Assembly (NCBI RefSeq): GCF_002072215.1
Contig: NZ_JXMW01000003.1
Location: 124,001 to 188,000 of the forward strand
DNA from: Methanobrevibacter arboriphilus JCM 13429 = DSM 1125
GTDB taxonomy: Archaea > Methanobacteriota > Methanobacteria > Methanobacteriales > Methanobacteriaceae
Direction of reading: 5' to 3'
Length of the DNA: 64,000 bases
The notes beneath the pieces are model-generated. The model ran no database searches. It saw nothing but the letters and a program-made list of their open reading frames with translations, and was not told the DNA's origin. Positions 54,255-63,913 of this stretch are shown piece by piece (within the stretch, counting starts at the first letter, position 1; every line of letters begins with the position of its first letter). The translations under genes and the position numbers were made by a program.

Positions 54255-54523
54255 TTTTTTATCTATATCTTTTCTATCTATAGTTTTTTCTGTATATGAT
54301 TCTTTTGTATAGTTTTCCATAATTTGATATGATTTCTTAATTTGATATGAATTTTTTCTAATATTTTTAATTTAATTATATAATAATTTTTAATTTAATA
54401 TTTGATCTATTTAATTTATTAATTTATTTAATATATTTAAACTATTTAATTTAATATATTTGATCTATCTAATTTATTTAATTTATTTAATCTATTTAAT
54501 TTAATTGACTATCTAAAAATAGC
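54255..54523. other. Spacer with ATTTAATTTATTTAATC-type repeats
   Basis: The stretch 54400-54505 consists of imperfect ATTTAATYTATTTAAT repeats. No gene seen. Its right edge carries the operator pair of the transporter gene. Confidence 0.5.
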
Positions 54524-54548
54524 TGATATATCAATAGTTGATATATCA
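54524..54548. promoter_or_regulatory. Pair of TGATATATCA operators before the transporter
   Basis: Two perfect 10-bp palindromes, 54524-54533 and 54539-54548, with centres 15 bases apart. They are the same core as in the operator at 53774-53783 and lie 29 bases before the TTG start. A repressor here would cover the transcription start region. Confidence 0.78.
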
Positions 54549-54576
54549 TTTATAATAAAAATTAAGGAGGTATTGA

Positions 54577-56289
54577 TTGTCATCAACTGAATCAATTAAA
54601 AATGAAGGATTACCTTCATCCGCATGGTTGTTATTTATTGCAATTATCGCTGCATTAATGGGTATGGGTCTTATAGGGCCTGTTTTACCAACACTCTCGA
54701 CTCAATTGGGAGCAAGTCCAAGTGAAGTTACTTTATTATATAGTAGTTATAATATTGTAATGGCAATAGGTGCACTGATTACAGGGGCCATATCTACAAG
54801 ACTAGGTCTTAAAAAAGCATTACTCATTGGAATTATTATAATTGGTGTTTTTGCAGCTATTGCAGGATTTGCAACTAATATTTGGACTATTATTGGGCTA
54901 CGTGGTATATGGGCATTAGGAAGCTCTCTTTTCTTTGCTACGGGGCTTGCTGCTATGGTAACTGTTGCAGGAGTTTCAAAAACAAAGTCAATTGTTTTGT
55001 TTGAAGCTGCTGTTGGAATAGGCGTTGCAGCAGGGCCATTAATCGGGGGAATTCTTGGACAATTTTCATGGAGATATCCATTTATTGGAATTGGGGTGAT
55101 GATGGTTATTGTTTTTTTATTATTATTCACTAAATTACCTAATGTAAAAGAAGATCTCGGTACAAAATCAAACACTTCTTTAAAAGAACCTTTTCGTGCA
55201 ATGAAAAATCGATCTATTGCAGTTTTGGGAATTGCTAATTCTCTTTATAATTTTGGTTTTTTTACATTATTAGCTTATAGTCCATTGATACTAGGATTAA
55301 ATCCCTTTAATATAGGACTTATATTTTTAGGATGGGGTATTCTACTTGGTATTTCTTCTTATTTCATAGCGCCTAGACTTGAAAAGACTTTTGGAACAAT
55401 TAAATCATTATATGCCATGTTAATTTTATTTACAATTCTTCTTTTAGTCATGGGTATATTTACATCTGATTTACTTATTATATCTGGATGTATAATTATT
55501 TCTGGTTTATTGTTTGGAAATAGTAATTCTTTATTCACTAATGCTGTAATGACAACATCACCTGTTGAAGCATCAACAACATCTGCTGCTTTTAGTTTTT
55601 TACGTATGATAGGTGGAGCTATTGCTCCTTTTTTAGCTGGGATTTTAGCTGAATTATATGCCCCTAACATACCTTTTATTGTTGGAAGTTGTTTTGTTAT
55701 AAGTTCTATTATAGTTATAGTACTAAATAGGAACTACATCTCTCCAAAATCTAAAATTGAAAGTAAAAAACCAAAGCAAACTCTATCAAATCAAACTATT
55801 TCAAAACAAACTTTATCAAATCAAACTCTTAAAGTAAAAGATTTCATGATTTCAGATGTTATTTCTATACCTCCTAATGCTGAAATTAAAGATTTACTAA
55901 AATTATTTTCTAAACATCATATCGGAGGAGTTCCAGTTGTCAATAATCAAAATAAACTAATTGAAATGGTTAGTGATGGGGATATAATAAGATATCTCGC
56001 TCCAAAAGAATATTCTGCACATGATTTTATATATAGTATATTAATTGAAGAAGGAGAATCAGAACAAGAAGTTTTAAATGATAAAATAACTGATAGTATT
56101 GATAATTTGATACCTAAAAGAAAATTATATTATTTAGATGAGGATGATACTTTAGAAAAAGCTATTCAGATTTTATCTCAGAATGAGTTTAAAAAACTCC
56201 CAGTATTAGATTCAAATAAGCATGTTATTGGTATTATTAGTAGAGGGGATATAAATAACATTTTAATGAAGATGTTAGCACATAGATAA
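54577..56289 (+). CDS. MFS transporter fused to two CBS domains
   Basis: 570 residues. TTG 54577 follows AAGGAGGT by five bases. Residues about 15-390 are a 12-helix major facilitator transporter of drug/proton antiporter type: GALITGAISTRLGLKKAL is motif A between helices 2 and 3, and GVAAGPLIGGILGQFSWRYP is motif C, typical of exporters. A linker of QTLSNQT-like repeats (about 397-417) leads to two CBS domains (about 418-475 and 505-565; FMISDVISIPPNAEIKDLLK, GGVPVVNN, KLPVLDSNKHVIGIISRGD). CBS pairs bind adenine nucleotides, so export may be gated by energy state. Probably induced through the MarR protein upstream. The exported compound is unknown. Confidence 0.9.
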   Translation: MSSTESIKNEGLPSSAWLLFIAIIAALMGMGLIGPVLPTLSTQLGASPSEVTLLYSSYNIVMAIGALITGAISTRLGLKKALLIGIIIIGVFAAIAGFATNIWTIIGLRGIWALGSSLFFATGLAAMVTVAGVSKTKSIVLFEAAVGIGVAAGPLIGGILGQFSWRYPFIGIGVMMVIVFLLLFTKLPNVKEDLGTKSNTSLKEPFRAMKNRSIAVLGIANSLYNFGFFTLLAYSPLILGLNPFNIGLIFLGWGILLGISSYFIAPRLEKTFGTIKSLYAMLILFTILLLVMGIFTSDLLIISGCIIISGLLFGNSNSLFTNAVMTTSPVEASTTSAAFSFLRMIGGAIAPFLAGILAELYAPNIPFIVGSCFVISSIIVIVLNRNYISPKSKIESKKPKQTLSNQTISKQTLSNQTLKVKDFMISDVISIPPNAEIKDLLKLFSKHHIGGVPVVNNQNKLIEMVSDGDIIRYLAPKEYSAHDFIYSILIEEGESEQEVLNDKITDSIDNLIPKRKLYYLDEDDTLEKAIQILSQNEFKKLPVLDSNKHVIGIISRGDINNILMKMLAHR

Positions 56290-56300
56290 TAGAATATAGA

Positions 56301-56400
56301 TAATATTAAAAAGTTAATATTAAAAAGTTAAAATGCTAATATTAAAAAGCTAATATTAAAAAGTTAATATTAAAAAGTTAAAATGCTAATATTAAAAAGC
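56301..56400 (+). repeat. Perfect 50-bp tandem duplication
   Basis: 56301-56350 and 56351-56400 are identical. The unit itself contains three TAATATTAAAAAG elements. It lies 12 bases after the transporter stop codon. Confidence 0.92.
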
Positions 56401-56740
56401 TTTATTTAAAAATTTTTATTATTAAAAAACTATCTTTAATTATTATATTGAGTATAATACTCTTCTTAATTAATTATAGTATTTTTAATTAATTATAATA
56501 GTTAAATCATTACTTTTTTATATTTTTTTTAATTTTAGCCCTATTTTTAACCATTGAGAAAAATTCATATAATAGATTCATATTCTTATAAAAAACTTAT
56601 ATTATTCCTATAAAAAGCTTATATAATATAAAAAAAATATTATTTATTAATAGCTATTAACTAAATTTTGAGAATGTGAGCATAAATATTTAAAATAATA
56701 ATTTATTTAATAATTTATTATATTGCATCAGGTGAATTAA
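56401..56740. other. Spacer before lysA
   Basis: AT-rich spacer with short repeats such as ATTCTTATAAAAA/CTTATAT near 56570-56630. GTGA (56731-56734) stands seven bases before the lysA ATG. No gene or RNA recognised. Confidence 0.4.
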
Positions 56741-58060
56741 ATGGATTTAAATCTTAAAATTAATGATAAAGGTCATGTTGATATTGGTGGAGCAGATGCT
56801 ACTAAACTTGCAGAGGAATATGGAACTCCTTTGTATGTTATTGATGAAGATAGAATAAGAGATAATTATAAAAGAGTTTTTAATGCTTTTACTAAATATT
56901 ATCCTGATTTTAAAATACTTTATGCTTGTAAAGCTAATACTAATCTTTCTGTAATGAGAATACTCGAAGAAGAAGGTAGCTGTATTGATGCAGTTTCTCC
57001 AGGTGAGGTTTTTACCTCTTTAAAAACTGGTTTTTCTCCTGATAGGATTCTTTTCACAGGGAATAATGTTACTAACGATGAATTAAGATATATTGATGAA
57101 ACTGGGGTTAGGATAAATTTAGATTCTGTTTCTCAGTTAAAAAGATTAGCTGAGATTGTTGATCCTGAAGGATATAAGATTTCTTTCAGAGTAAATCCTA
57201 TGGTTGGTGCAGGACATCATGAACACTGTATCACTGGTGGAGAAATGAGTAAATTTGGCATTAAAGAAAGTGAAGCAGTAGAAGTTTATAAGTTAGCTAA
57301 AAGCATGGGTTTTGAACCTGTTGGAATGCATACTCATATTGGTTCAGGTATTTTAGATCCAGAACCTTTCAAGTTAGCTACAACTGTCTTAATGGACATT
57401 GCTGGGAAAGTTTCTCAAGAAGCAAATATTGGTTTTGAATTTTTAGATCTTGGTGGTGGTCTTGGAATACCTTATGAACCAGAAGAAAATTTACTTGACA
57501 TTGATCCATTTGCAGAGGAAATAACTGGGATATTTAAATCAAAATTATCTGAATATGGGATGGATGGAGCAAACAAACCTTCTATGTATATAGAACCTGG
57601 AAGATATCTTGTTGGTGATGCATCAGTTCTTTTAACTAGAGTTAACACTGTTAAAAATAGTTATCGTAAATTTATTGGCGTCGATTCTGGATTTAACACT
57701 CTTCTTCGCCCAGCTATGTATGGGTCATATCATCATATTGTTGTAGCTAATAAAGCTAATAAAACAGACGAAATTTCTGAAAATGAAACAAAGCTTGAAA
57801 AAGTTGATGTTGCTGGTAATGTATGTGAGTCTGGAGATTTGTTTGCAAGAGATAGACCTCTTCCGATAATCGAAGAAGGTGATCTTTTGTCTATAATGAA
57901 TGCAGGAGCATATTCATTTTCAATGGCTTCTCAATACAATTCAAGACCAAGACCAGCTGAAATTCTTGTGAAAGATGGAAAGTCTGAAATAATAAGGGAA
58001 AGAGAAACTTACGATGATCTTTTCAAAAACCAAATTATTCCTAAAAGGTTAGAAAATTAG
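56741..58060 (+). CDS. lysA: Diaminopimelate decarboxylase
   Basis: 439 residues. It converts meso-diaminopimelate to lysine using PLP, in the cytoplasm. The fold-type III signatures are present: [10 protein letters not shown] with the PLP Lys (K64), [21 protein letters not shown] for phosphate binding, [13 protein letters not shown], and [12 protein letters not shown] with the active-site Cys at the dimer interface. dapF follows after 102 bases on the same strand, so the last two steps of lysine synthesis are together. Lysine is also needed for pseudomurein in Methanobacteriales. The 3' end takes part in a tandem duplication. Confidence 0.96.
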   Translation: MDLNLKINDKGHVDIGGADATKLAEEYGTPLYVIDEDRIRDNYKRVFNAFTKYYPDFKILYACKANTNLSVMRILEEEGSCIDAVSPGEVFTSLKTGFSPDRILFTGNNVTNDELRYIDETGVRINLDSVSQLKRLAEIVDPEGYKISFRVNPMVGAGHHEHCITGGEMSKFGIKESEAVEVYKLAKSMGFEPVGMHTHIGSGILDPEPFKLATTVLMDIAGKVSQEANIGFEFLDLGGGLGIPYEPEENLLDIDPFAEEITGIFKSKLSEYGMDGANKPSMYIEPGRYLVGDASVLLTRVNTVKNSYRKFIGVDSGFNTLLRPAMYGSYHHIVVANKANKTDEISENETKLEKVDVAGNVCESGDLFARDRPLPIIEEGDLLSIMNAGAYSFSMASQYNSRPRPAEILVKDGKSEIIRERETYDDLFKNQIIPKRLEN

Positions 58061-58084
58061 TTTCCTAAAAGATTAGAAAATTAG
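58037..58084 (+). repeat. 24-bp tandem duplication over the lysA stop codon
   Basis: WTTCCTAAAAGRTTAGAAAA plus TTAG occurs at 58037-58060 (the last codons and stop of lysA) and again at 58061-58084, with two differences. It is the same kind of event as at the end of hisF. Confidence 0.88.
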
Positions 58085-58162
58085 TTCAATGATTTATTAG
58101 TTTAATTTAATTATTATATATTAAACTATTCAAAGGGTTTAATAATTCAAAAGAGGTTGTAA

Positions 58163-59050
58163 ATGAATTTATCAGGATTAAAGTTTTCTAAAATGCATGG
58201 TCTTGGAAATGATTATGTTGTTATAAATGAATTTAATGAAGAAGTAATCCCAGAAAATGAAAAATCTCGCTTTTCAATTGATGTATGTAAAAGAGGCTTT
58301 TCTATTGGTGCTGATGGAGTAATCTTTATTTGTCCAGCTACTGATAATGGTGAAATAAAATTCAGGATTTTCAATGCAGATGGTAGTGAAGCTGAAATGT
58401 GTGGCAATGGTATCAGATGCTTTTCTAAATATGTTTATGATAATGATATTATTAAAAAAGATAAAATCAATGTTGAAACTTTAGGTGGATTAAAAAAAGT
58501 CGAAATTACTGTTGATGAGAAAAATAAAAGTTTATCTAAATTTTTTAAAGTTAACATGGGGTTATCAACTTTTAAAACTTCAGAAATTCCAATGGTAGCT
58601 AGTGTGGATGAGTTTTTAGATGAAGTATTAATTGTCAATGATGAAGAGATAGCTATGACCACTGTTAGTGTTGGCAATCCTCATGCAGTAATATTCACAG
58701 AAAATACTAATTTTTCTGATTTGAGTAGTGTGAATTTGGATATTTATGGTCCAGCTATTGAAAACCATGAAGCTTTTCCTCATAGGATAAATGTCCATTT
58801 TGTTGAAATAATATCTAAAGATGAAATTAAAGTTATTACTTGGGAAAGAGGAGCAGGATTTACCTATGCTTGTGGTACTGGAGCTACTTCCTGTGTTTTA
58901 TCTGGTTTTAAACTTGGAATTTTAGATAAGAATGTTTTGGTTCATCTTCCTGGTGGAAACTTGGAAATTGAAGTTTATAAAAAAGATGATAAATTAGGAG
59001 CATTTATGAAAGGAGAAGCAGAATTAGTCTTTAATGGTGAAATGGTTTAA
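58163..59050 (+). CDS. dapF: Diaminopimelate epimerase
   Basis: 295 residues. It turns LL-diaminopimelate into the meso form, the substrate of the LysA enzyme encoded just upstream. The two catalytic cysteines are visible: C80 in [12 protein letters not shown] and C237 in [13 protein letters not shown]. The N-terminal [12 protein letters not shown] and the GNPHAVIF motif are also typical. A GAGGT (58152-58156) stands before the ATG. It is usually a monomer of two mirrored domains acting without cofactor. Confidence 0.96.
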   Translation: MNLSGLKFSKMHGLGNDYVVINEFNEEVIPENEKSRFSIDVCKRGFSIGADGVIFICPATDNGEIKFRIFNADGSEAEMCGNGIRCFSKYVYDNDIIKKDKINVETLGGLKKVEITVDEKNKSLSKFFKVNMGLSTFKTSEIPMVASVDEFLDEVLIVNDEEIAMTTVSVGNPHAVIFTENTNFSDLSSVNLDIYGPAIENHEAFPHRINVHFVEIISKDEIKVITWERGAGFTYACGTGATSCVLSGFKLGILDKNVLVHLPGGNLEIEVYKKDDKLGAFMKGEAELVFNGEMV

Positions 59051-59513
59051 GATAATTTTTATTTATTTCATATATTTTAATAAAAATTAATTATTTTTCG
59101 CTAATTTTTTCATTAATAATTTTCAATTAATAATTTTCATAATATTCTATATAATATTCTTTATAATATTTTTTATAGTATTTTTCATTATATTTTTTAT
59201 TAATATTTTAATATTTTCATTGAAATTCTATTCAAGTTATTATTTAAGTTGTTATTAGTTTATATATAAAAATTTTAAAAGTATATAAAATTTTAAAAAG
59301 GCAAAAATATATTAATACCTTCAATAAGAATATATTAATATTATCAAAGATAGGATAATTTTTCATAATTTTTATTTTAATATAAAACTTTAAAATGCTT
59401 ATTGAAATTATATCCAATGATATTCTGTAATTTTTAGATTGTTATTATATTTGATTGCTTAATAGCATATCTATATTACTATTTACATGTTATAATTATA
59501 CGAGGTTATTTAA
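59051..59513. other. Spacer before the L21e operon
   Basis: About 460 bases, AT-rich, with short repeats (TTTATAATATT/TTTTATAGTATT at 59145-59215 and AAATTTTAAAA near 59270-59300). GAGGT precedes the ATG at 59514. No gene or RNA recognised; the operon promoter must lie here. Confidence 0.4.
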
Positions 59514-59804
59514 ATGCAAAGATCAAGAGGATTTAGAAGTAGATCAAGAAATAAAATGACTAAGGTTTCAAGACCTGGAAGATCTAACCCTATAACTAGA
59601 AAAATTCAGAAATTTAATAATAATGATTTGGTACATATTATTATTGATCCTAGTATCCATAGAGGTCAACCACACACAAGATTCCATGGTAAGACAGCTA
59701 AAGTAATTGGATATAGAGGAAATGCTTATATTTTAGCATTGAATGATGGTAACAAAGCTAAAGAATTGATTGTTAGACCAGAACACTTAAAACCACAAGA
59801 GTGA
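59514..59804 (+). CDS. 50S ribosomal protein L21e
   Basis: 96 residues, strongly basic, matching archaeal/eukaryotic eL21: [17 protein letters not shown], then [36 protein letters not shown] and [10 protein letters not shown]. It binds 23S rRNA in the large subunit. It is first in the cluster L21e - Rpo4 - DUF655 - RsmA, conserved in Archaea. Its stop overlaps a possible GTG start of the next gene. Confidence 0.96.
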   Translation: MQRSRGFRSRSRNKMTKVSRPGRSNPITRKIQKFNNNDLVHIIIDPSIHRGQPHTRFHGKTAKVIGYRGNAYILALNDGNKAKELIVRPEHLKPQE

Positions 59805-59809
59805 TTCTA

Positions 59810-60148
59810 ATGATAGGGAAGAAAGCATTAGAAAATGAGCCAATTCCTGCAGCTAAAGTAAAAGAGATACTTGAAGAATTTCAAGAAAAATATGAATTAA
59901 GTTATGAACAGAATTTAACTTTAGATCATGTTACAAAGTTTAATAAGCTTTCTTTAGAAGATACGGAAGAATTAATAGGAAAATTAGAAGAAATAGTTAA
60001 AAAAAAGCATGCAGTACGTATTGCTGACTTAATGCCTAAAGATTTGTCTGATTTAAGACTTTTATTTGCTAAAGAAAGATTGCCTATATCAAAAGAAGAA
60101 TTAGAAAAAATTCTTTCTATTGTTGATGAATATAGGGATGATGAATAG
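59810..60148 (+). CDS. rpoF: DNA-directed RNA polymerase subunit Rpo4 (subunit F)
   Basis: 112 residues from ATG 59810. That start is preferred because GAGTGAT, overlapping the L21e stop, serves as its Shine-Dalgarno; GTG 59801 is the alternative. Rpo4 pairs with Rpo7 to form the polymerase stalk, which binds the emerging RNA. The sequence is mostly helical with the HRDC-like C-terminal part (DLMPKDLSDLRLLFAKER, then LEKILSIVDEY) of Rpb4/RpoF. It is translated in tandem with L21e. Confidence 0.93.
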   Translation: MIGKKALENEPIPAAKVKEILEEFQEKYELSYEQNLTLDHVTKFNKLSLEDTEELIGKLEEIVKKKHAVRIADLMPKDLSDLRLLFAKERLPISKEELEKILSIVDEYRDDE

Positions 60149-60941
60149 ATTTTGTATAACTTATCTAATTTTTTAACTATTATTTAATAGCTTATTATTG
60201 TTTAATGATGAGCTATTGAATTGTAACTGTTCTATATTATAAATTTATTGATTTCAATATTTTTATAGGTTTCATATTGATATTTCGTATTTATTATATT
60301 ATTAACAAAGTCAATTATAATAAATTGATTTTTAATCATTGTTTTTAATATAATATTTATTAGAATTCTTTTTTTATTTTACTATTATTAATTGGTTTAT
60401 TAATCAGTTTATTTTCATAATATTTTTTATGATTAGCTATTATAATTAAAATATAATATTATATTTAGTTTCATAGCTAATTAGAAAATAACTTTAATAA
60501 CTTTTAATATCAGAAATTATTTTAATTATAGATTAAATAACTATTTAATGATTTTTTGTGGTTTATAATTAATAATTATATTTTAGTAGTATAATTTTAT
60601 TTAATGGTTTATAGTTATTGTATTAAATCAAATAATATTAATATGATTTAAAAGTTTTTAATTATATCATAATTTTAATTATATAGAAAAGTATTAAATG
60701 TAATAGAAACAATATGAAGATAACTATAACTTTAAATGTTCTTTAATTTAAACAATTTACATATAAAATTACATTAAGAATTATAATTACATAAGAAGTA
60801 TATTAAGAATTATATAAAAATAAGAATTATATAAAAATTAAGTATAAAAAATTTGCATAAAGAAACTTATATAAAAACTTATAATCTTAAGGCAGAATAT
60901 TGAATTATAAAAATAAAATCTGTGCTTAATGTTGTGATTAA
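60149..60941. other. Unusually long spacer inside a conserved archaeal cluster
   Basis: About 790 bases with no frame worth calling, between genes that are close neighbours in most Archaea. It is AT-rich throughout, with A-rich repeats AGAATTATAT/TAAGAATTATA at 60775-60840. I see no tRNA or stable long hairpin. It probably holds a separate promoter for the DUF655 gene. Confidence 0.4.
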
Positions 60942-61568
60942 ATGGAAGATAATGCAGTAATATTAGACTATTTACCTTTAGGTTATGTAAAGGAAAATAT
61001 GTCTACCTTTAAAAAAAAGCCTGTTGCTCAGGCTATCGGAACCGAAAACTTTACTTTATTAGAGTTAATCCCAAAAGACAATGTTGACTTAGAGATTCAT
61101 GAAGATGTATACATCGGCGCAGGAAAAAGAGATAAAATAAGTCGTGTTAAAGGAAAACTTGACTTCGAGAATTTGACTGCAACAAGTAGGATTGAAATTG
61201 ATTATGTTATTAATGAAATAATAATGAACCATGAAGATAAGTATATTAAATGGATTAATGAAGCCGGACCTTTAAGCACACGTTTGAATAAATTAGAACT
61301 ATTGCCTGGTATAGGTAAAAAGCATATGTGGGCTATTATCGAAGCAAGAGAAGAAGAACCTTTTAAAAGCTTTAATGATTTAAAAGAGAGAGTTCCCTTA
61401 CTTAAAGATCCTATTGATAGTATTGCTAAAAGAGTGAAAATGGAACTTGACACTACTCAACCAAAAAGAGGTAAAAATAAGTATCGTGTTTTTACTCATT
61501 CTCCAAGAAGGCATGACTCAAAAAATAGAAAAAGACAAGGTAAAAGTAAACATAGGAGAAGAGATTAA
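60942..61568 (+). CDS. DUF655 protein with helix-hairpin-helix
   Basis: 208 residues. The N-terminal OB-like part (ILDYLPLGYVKENMSTF...) is followed by two helix-hairpin-helix elements (LNKLELLPGIGKKHMWAIIE, about 115-135, and FKSFNDLKERVPLLKDPIDS). A very basic C-terminal tail (RRHDSKNRKRQGKSKHRRRD) should bind RNA or DNA. The DUF655 family lies beside rpo4 and rsmA in most Archaea, suggesting a role in ribosome or RNA work, but no activity is established that I know of. The family call is secure. Confidence 0.92.
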   Translation: MEDNAVILDYLPLGYVKENMSTFKKKPVAQAIGTENFTLLELIPKDNVDLEIHEDVYIGAGKRDKISRVKGKLDFENLTATSRIEIDYVINEIIMNHEDKYIKWINEAGPLSTRLNKLELLPGIGKKHMWAIIEAREEEPFKSFNDLKERVPLLKDPIDSIAKRVKMELDTTQPKRGKNKYRVFTHSPRRHDSKNRKRQGKSKHRRRD

Positions 61569-61786
61569 TAGATTAATCTCTATTTTATTTATTAATCTTT
61601 TTATTTTATAATTTTCTTTATTTTTGTTTTGGTTTCTTTATTTTCATTCTATTTTTTATAATAAATTCATATTTATTAATTCCTAAATGTTGATTTACAT
61701 TTATTATTCATATTTTTTAATCTCATACTTATTAATTCTTATATATTAACTTTAATTTGCTAATTCCTATTTATTGAAGTGATAAT

Positions 61787-62683
61787 TTGAAATCTAATGA
61801 AAATAATGAGCATAATTTCTCTTTAGCCACTGAAACTAAAAATATACTTCAAAAGCATGGAATTCGCTTAAATAAAAATTTAGGGCAAAATTATTTAATT
61901 GATGATTATAAGAGGAAAAAGATAATTAATTTTGCTAATATTTCAAAAAATGACACTATATTAGAAATCGGTCCGGGGATTGGAACATTAACGATAGAAC
62001 TATCTAAAAAAGCTAAAAAAGTAGTAGCTATTGAACAGGATAAGAAAATATTTGAAATTTTATTTGAAAGAATACAAGAGGAAAATATTAGTAATATAGA
62101 GTTAATAAATGACGATGCACTAAATGTTGAAATATCAACTTTTTCAAAATCTAATAAAATAGTTTCTAATTTGCCTTATCAAATATCTTCTCCAATAACT
62201 TTTAAATTTTTGGAATTTGATTTTGATTTAGCTATTTTAATGTATCAAAAAGAGTTTGCTAACCGTATGATAGCTAAAGTAGGTGATAAGAATTATTCAA
62301 GACTTTCTGCAATGTTGCATTTTAAAACAAGTATTGAGTTTTTAGATAATATATCTCCTCAGTCCTTTATTCCACAACCAAAAGTAAATTCATCTGTTGT
62401 TAAGCTAACTCCTATAAGAAATGAAAGTTTTTTTTCAAATAAGACTAATGAGAATGATTATTCATTGATATGTAGAGCACTTTTCCCTCATAAAAATAAG
62501 AAAATTAGAAATGCTTTAATTGATTCAAGAAATATTTTAGGCTATTCTGATAAAAAAATATTAAGGGATTTATTAGATTCTAGTCCTGAATTAGAATCAT
62601 TTTTAGTTAAAAGAGTTGTAAAAACCTCTCCTGAAGAAATATTAGAATTAACTAATTTGATTAAACCTATATTATGGGGATAA
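61787..62683 (+). CDS. rsmA: rRNA adenine dimethyltransferase RsmA/KsgA
   Basis: 298 residues. It dimethylates two neighbouring adenines in the 3' terminal helix of 16S rRNA late in small-subunit assembly, using SAM. Visible are LNKNLGQNYLID, motif I ILEIGPGIGTLT (about 58-69), VAIEQDK, and the catalytic motif IV NLPYQISSP, followed by FIPQPKVNSSVVKL. TTG 61787 is used as start, with AGTGAT before it. The HemK-like methyltransferase gene starts 28 bases after its stop. Confidence 0.95.
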   Translation: MKSNENNEHNFSLATETKNILQKHGIRLNKNLGQNYLIDDYKRKKIINFANISKNDTILEIGPGIGTLTIELSKKAKKVVAIEQDKKIFEILFERIQEENISNIELINDDALNVEISTFSKSNKIVSNLPYQISSPITFKFLEFDFDLAILMYQKEFANRMIAKVGDKNYSRLSAMLHFKTSIEFLDNISPQSFIPQPKVNSSVVKLTPIRNESFFSNKTNENDYSLICRALFPHKNKKIRNALIDSRNILGYSDKKILRDLLDSSPELESFLVKRVVKTSPEEILELTNLIKPILWG

Positions 62684-62711
62684 CTTTAGAGTAAATTGTA
62701 AAATAATAGGA

Positions 62712-63323
62712 ATGGATTTTATGAAGATTGGAGAGTTTAATATTGAATTAGAAAACATGGTTTATGAACCATCAGATGATAGCTTTCTTTTAATTGATAA
62801 TTTGAATATAAATCCTGGCGAAAAAGTTCTTGAAATAGGAACGGGGTCTGGAATAGTTGCAATGTATGCTTCAAAAGTTGCTGATGAAGTTGTAGCTACT
62901 GATATTAATTTTAATGCTATTGAAATTGCTGAAAAAAATTTTTTGTTGAATAATATTGATAATATAAATATTCTTTTTGGAGATCTATTTGAACCTCTTA
63001 AGTCTGAGGGTTTTAATGAAAAATTTGATGTTATTTTATTCAATACTCCATATCTACCAACTGAAAATGATGAAGTTTTAGAAGATGATTTAAATTATGC
63101 ATTTGATGGTGGCTTAGATGGAAGAAAAATAATCGATCCTTTTTTAAATCAAGTGAAAAATCATCTTAATAAGAATGGAAGGGTACAGCTTATTCAGTCT
63201 TCACTTTCTAATATAGAACAAACATTATTAAAACTAGAAGAATTAGGATTTTTAGTTGAGATTACTGCTAGTGAAAAATTTTTCTTTGAAGAAATTGTAT
63301 TAATAACTGGATTTTTAGATTAA
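62712..63323 (+). CDS. HemK/PrmC-like class I methyltransferase
   Basis: 203 residues. Motif I is VLEIGTGSGIVAMY (about 39-52), the acidic residue is VVATDIN, and the catalytic loop is FNTPYLP (110-116), a variant of NPPY that is usual in archaeal/eukaryotic Mtq2-type proteins. These methylate the Gln of the GGQ motif in release factor 1, with a small Trm112-like partner. That substrate is inferred from family, not seen. ATG 62712 or 62721 could be the start. It is last in the L21e-RsmA cluster. Confidence 0.9.
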   Translation: MDFMKIGEFNIELENMVYEPSDDSFLLIDNLNINPGEKVLEIGTGSGIVAMYASKVADEVVATDINFNAIEIAEKNFLLNNIDNINILFGDLFEPLKSEGFNEKFDVILFNTPYLPTENDEVLEDDLNYAFDGGLDGRKIIDPFLNQVKNHLNKNGRVQLIQSSLSNIEQTLLKLEELGFLVEITASEKFFFEEIVLITGFLD

Positions 63324-63395
63324 GTGATTATTATTAAATTATTAAATTAAAACTAAGATAAATATATTAATATAAAAAAACATGGAATAAGGTAT

Positions 63396-63437
63396 GAAAT
63401 AAAAAATGAAATAAAAAATGAAATAAAGAATGAAATA
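63396..63437. repeat. Tandem ATGAAATAAAAA repeats
   Basis: Four near-identical 12-base units between convergent genes. Just after the cyclophilin stop, the minus strand reads TTTTTTTCTATTTTT, a plausible terminator for that gene. Confidence 0.7.
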
Positions 63438-63490
63438 AAATGTAAAATAAGATATAATATAAAAATAGAAAAAAAGATTTTTTTTAAAGT

Positions 63491-63913
63491 TTAACCTTGA
63501 ATAGTCACCTTTAACATTTTATCTCCTTGTTTTACTGAATTAACAACATCCATTCCAGAGATAACTTTTCCAAAAACAGTATGAACACCATCAAGATGAG
63601 GTTGAGGTGAGTGAGTTATAAAAAACTGGCTTCCTCCAGTATCTTTACCTGCATGTGCCATGGATAAAGCACCAGTTCCATGCTTATTATCATTTATTTC
63701 ACATTTGATTGTATATCCTGGACCACCAGTCCCATTTCCTTTTGGACATCCGCCTTGAATTACAAAATCATCAATAACTCTATGGAATGTTAAACCGTCG
63801 TAAAATCCTTCTTTAGCTAATTTTTCAAAGTTAGCAACAGTATTAGGGGCATCTTTTTCAAATAATTCTAACTCTATGTTACCTTTTTCAGTTTCAATAA
63901 TAGCTTTTTTCAT
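63491..63913 (-). CDS. Peptidyl-prolyl cis-trans isomerase, cyclophilin type
   Basis: 140 residues, a compact cytoplasmic cyclophilin with no signal peptide. The core motifs are [20 protein letters not shown] with the catalytic Arg (R45), GSQFFIT (94-100) and [12 protein letters not shown] (106-117). It speeds proline isomerisation in protein folding. GTGAT precedes the ATG on the minus strand. The remaining 87 bases to the window edge are its upstream region; no further gene is seen. Confidence 0.95.
   Translation of the reverse strand: MKKAIIETEKGNIELELFEKDAPNTVANFEKLAKEGFYDGLTFHRVIDDFVIQGGCPKGNGTGGPGYTIKCEINDNKHGTGALSMAHAGKDTGGSQFFITHSPQPHLDGVHTVFGKVISGMDVVNSVKQGDKMLKVTIQG

Noticed and set aside
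54747-55670. Two minus-strand open frames
   Set aside because: Mirror images of the hydrophobic helices of the MFS transporter; no start signals or recognisable domains.
60149-60941. Stable RNA such as RNase P or SRP RNA in the long spacer
   Set aside because: Such RNAs are GC-rich in AT-rich archaea, and this spacer has no GC-rich block.
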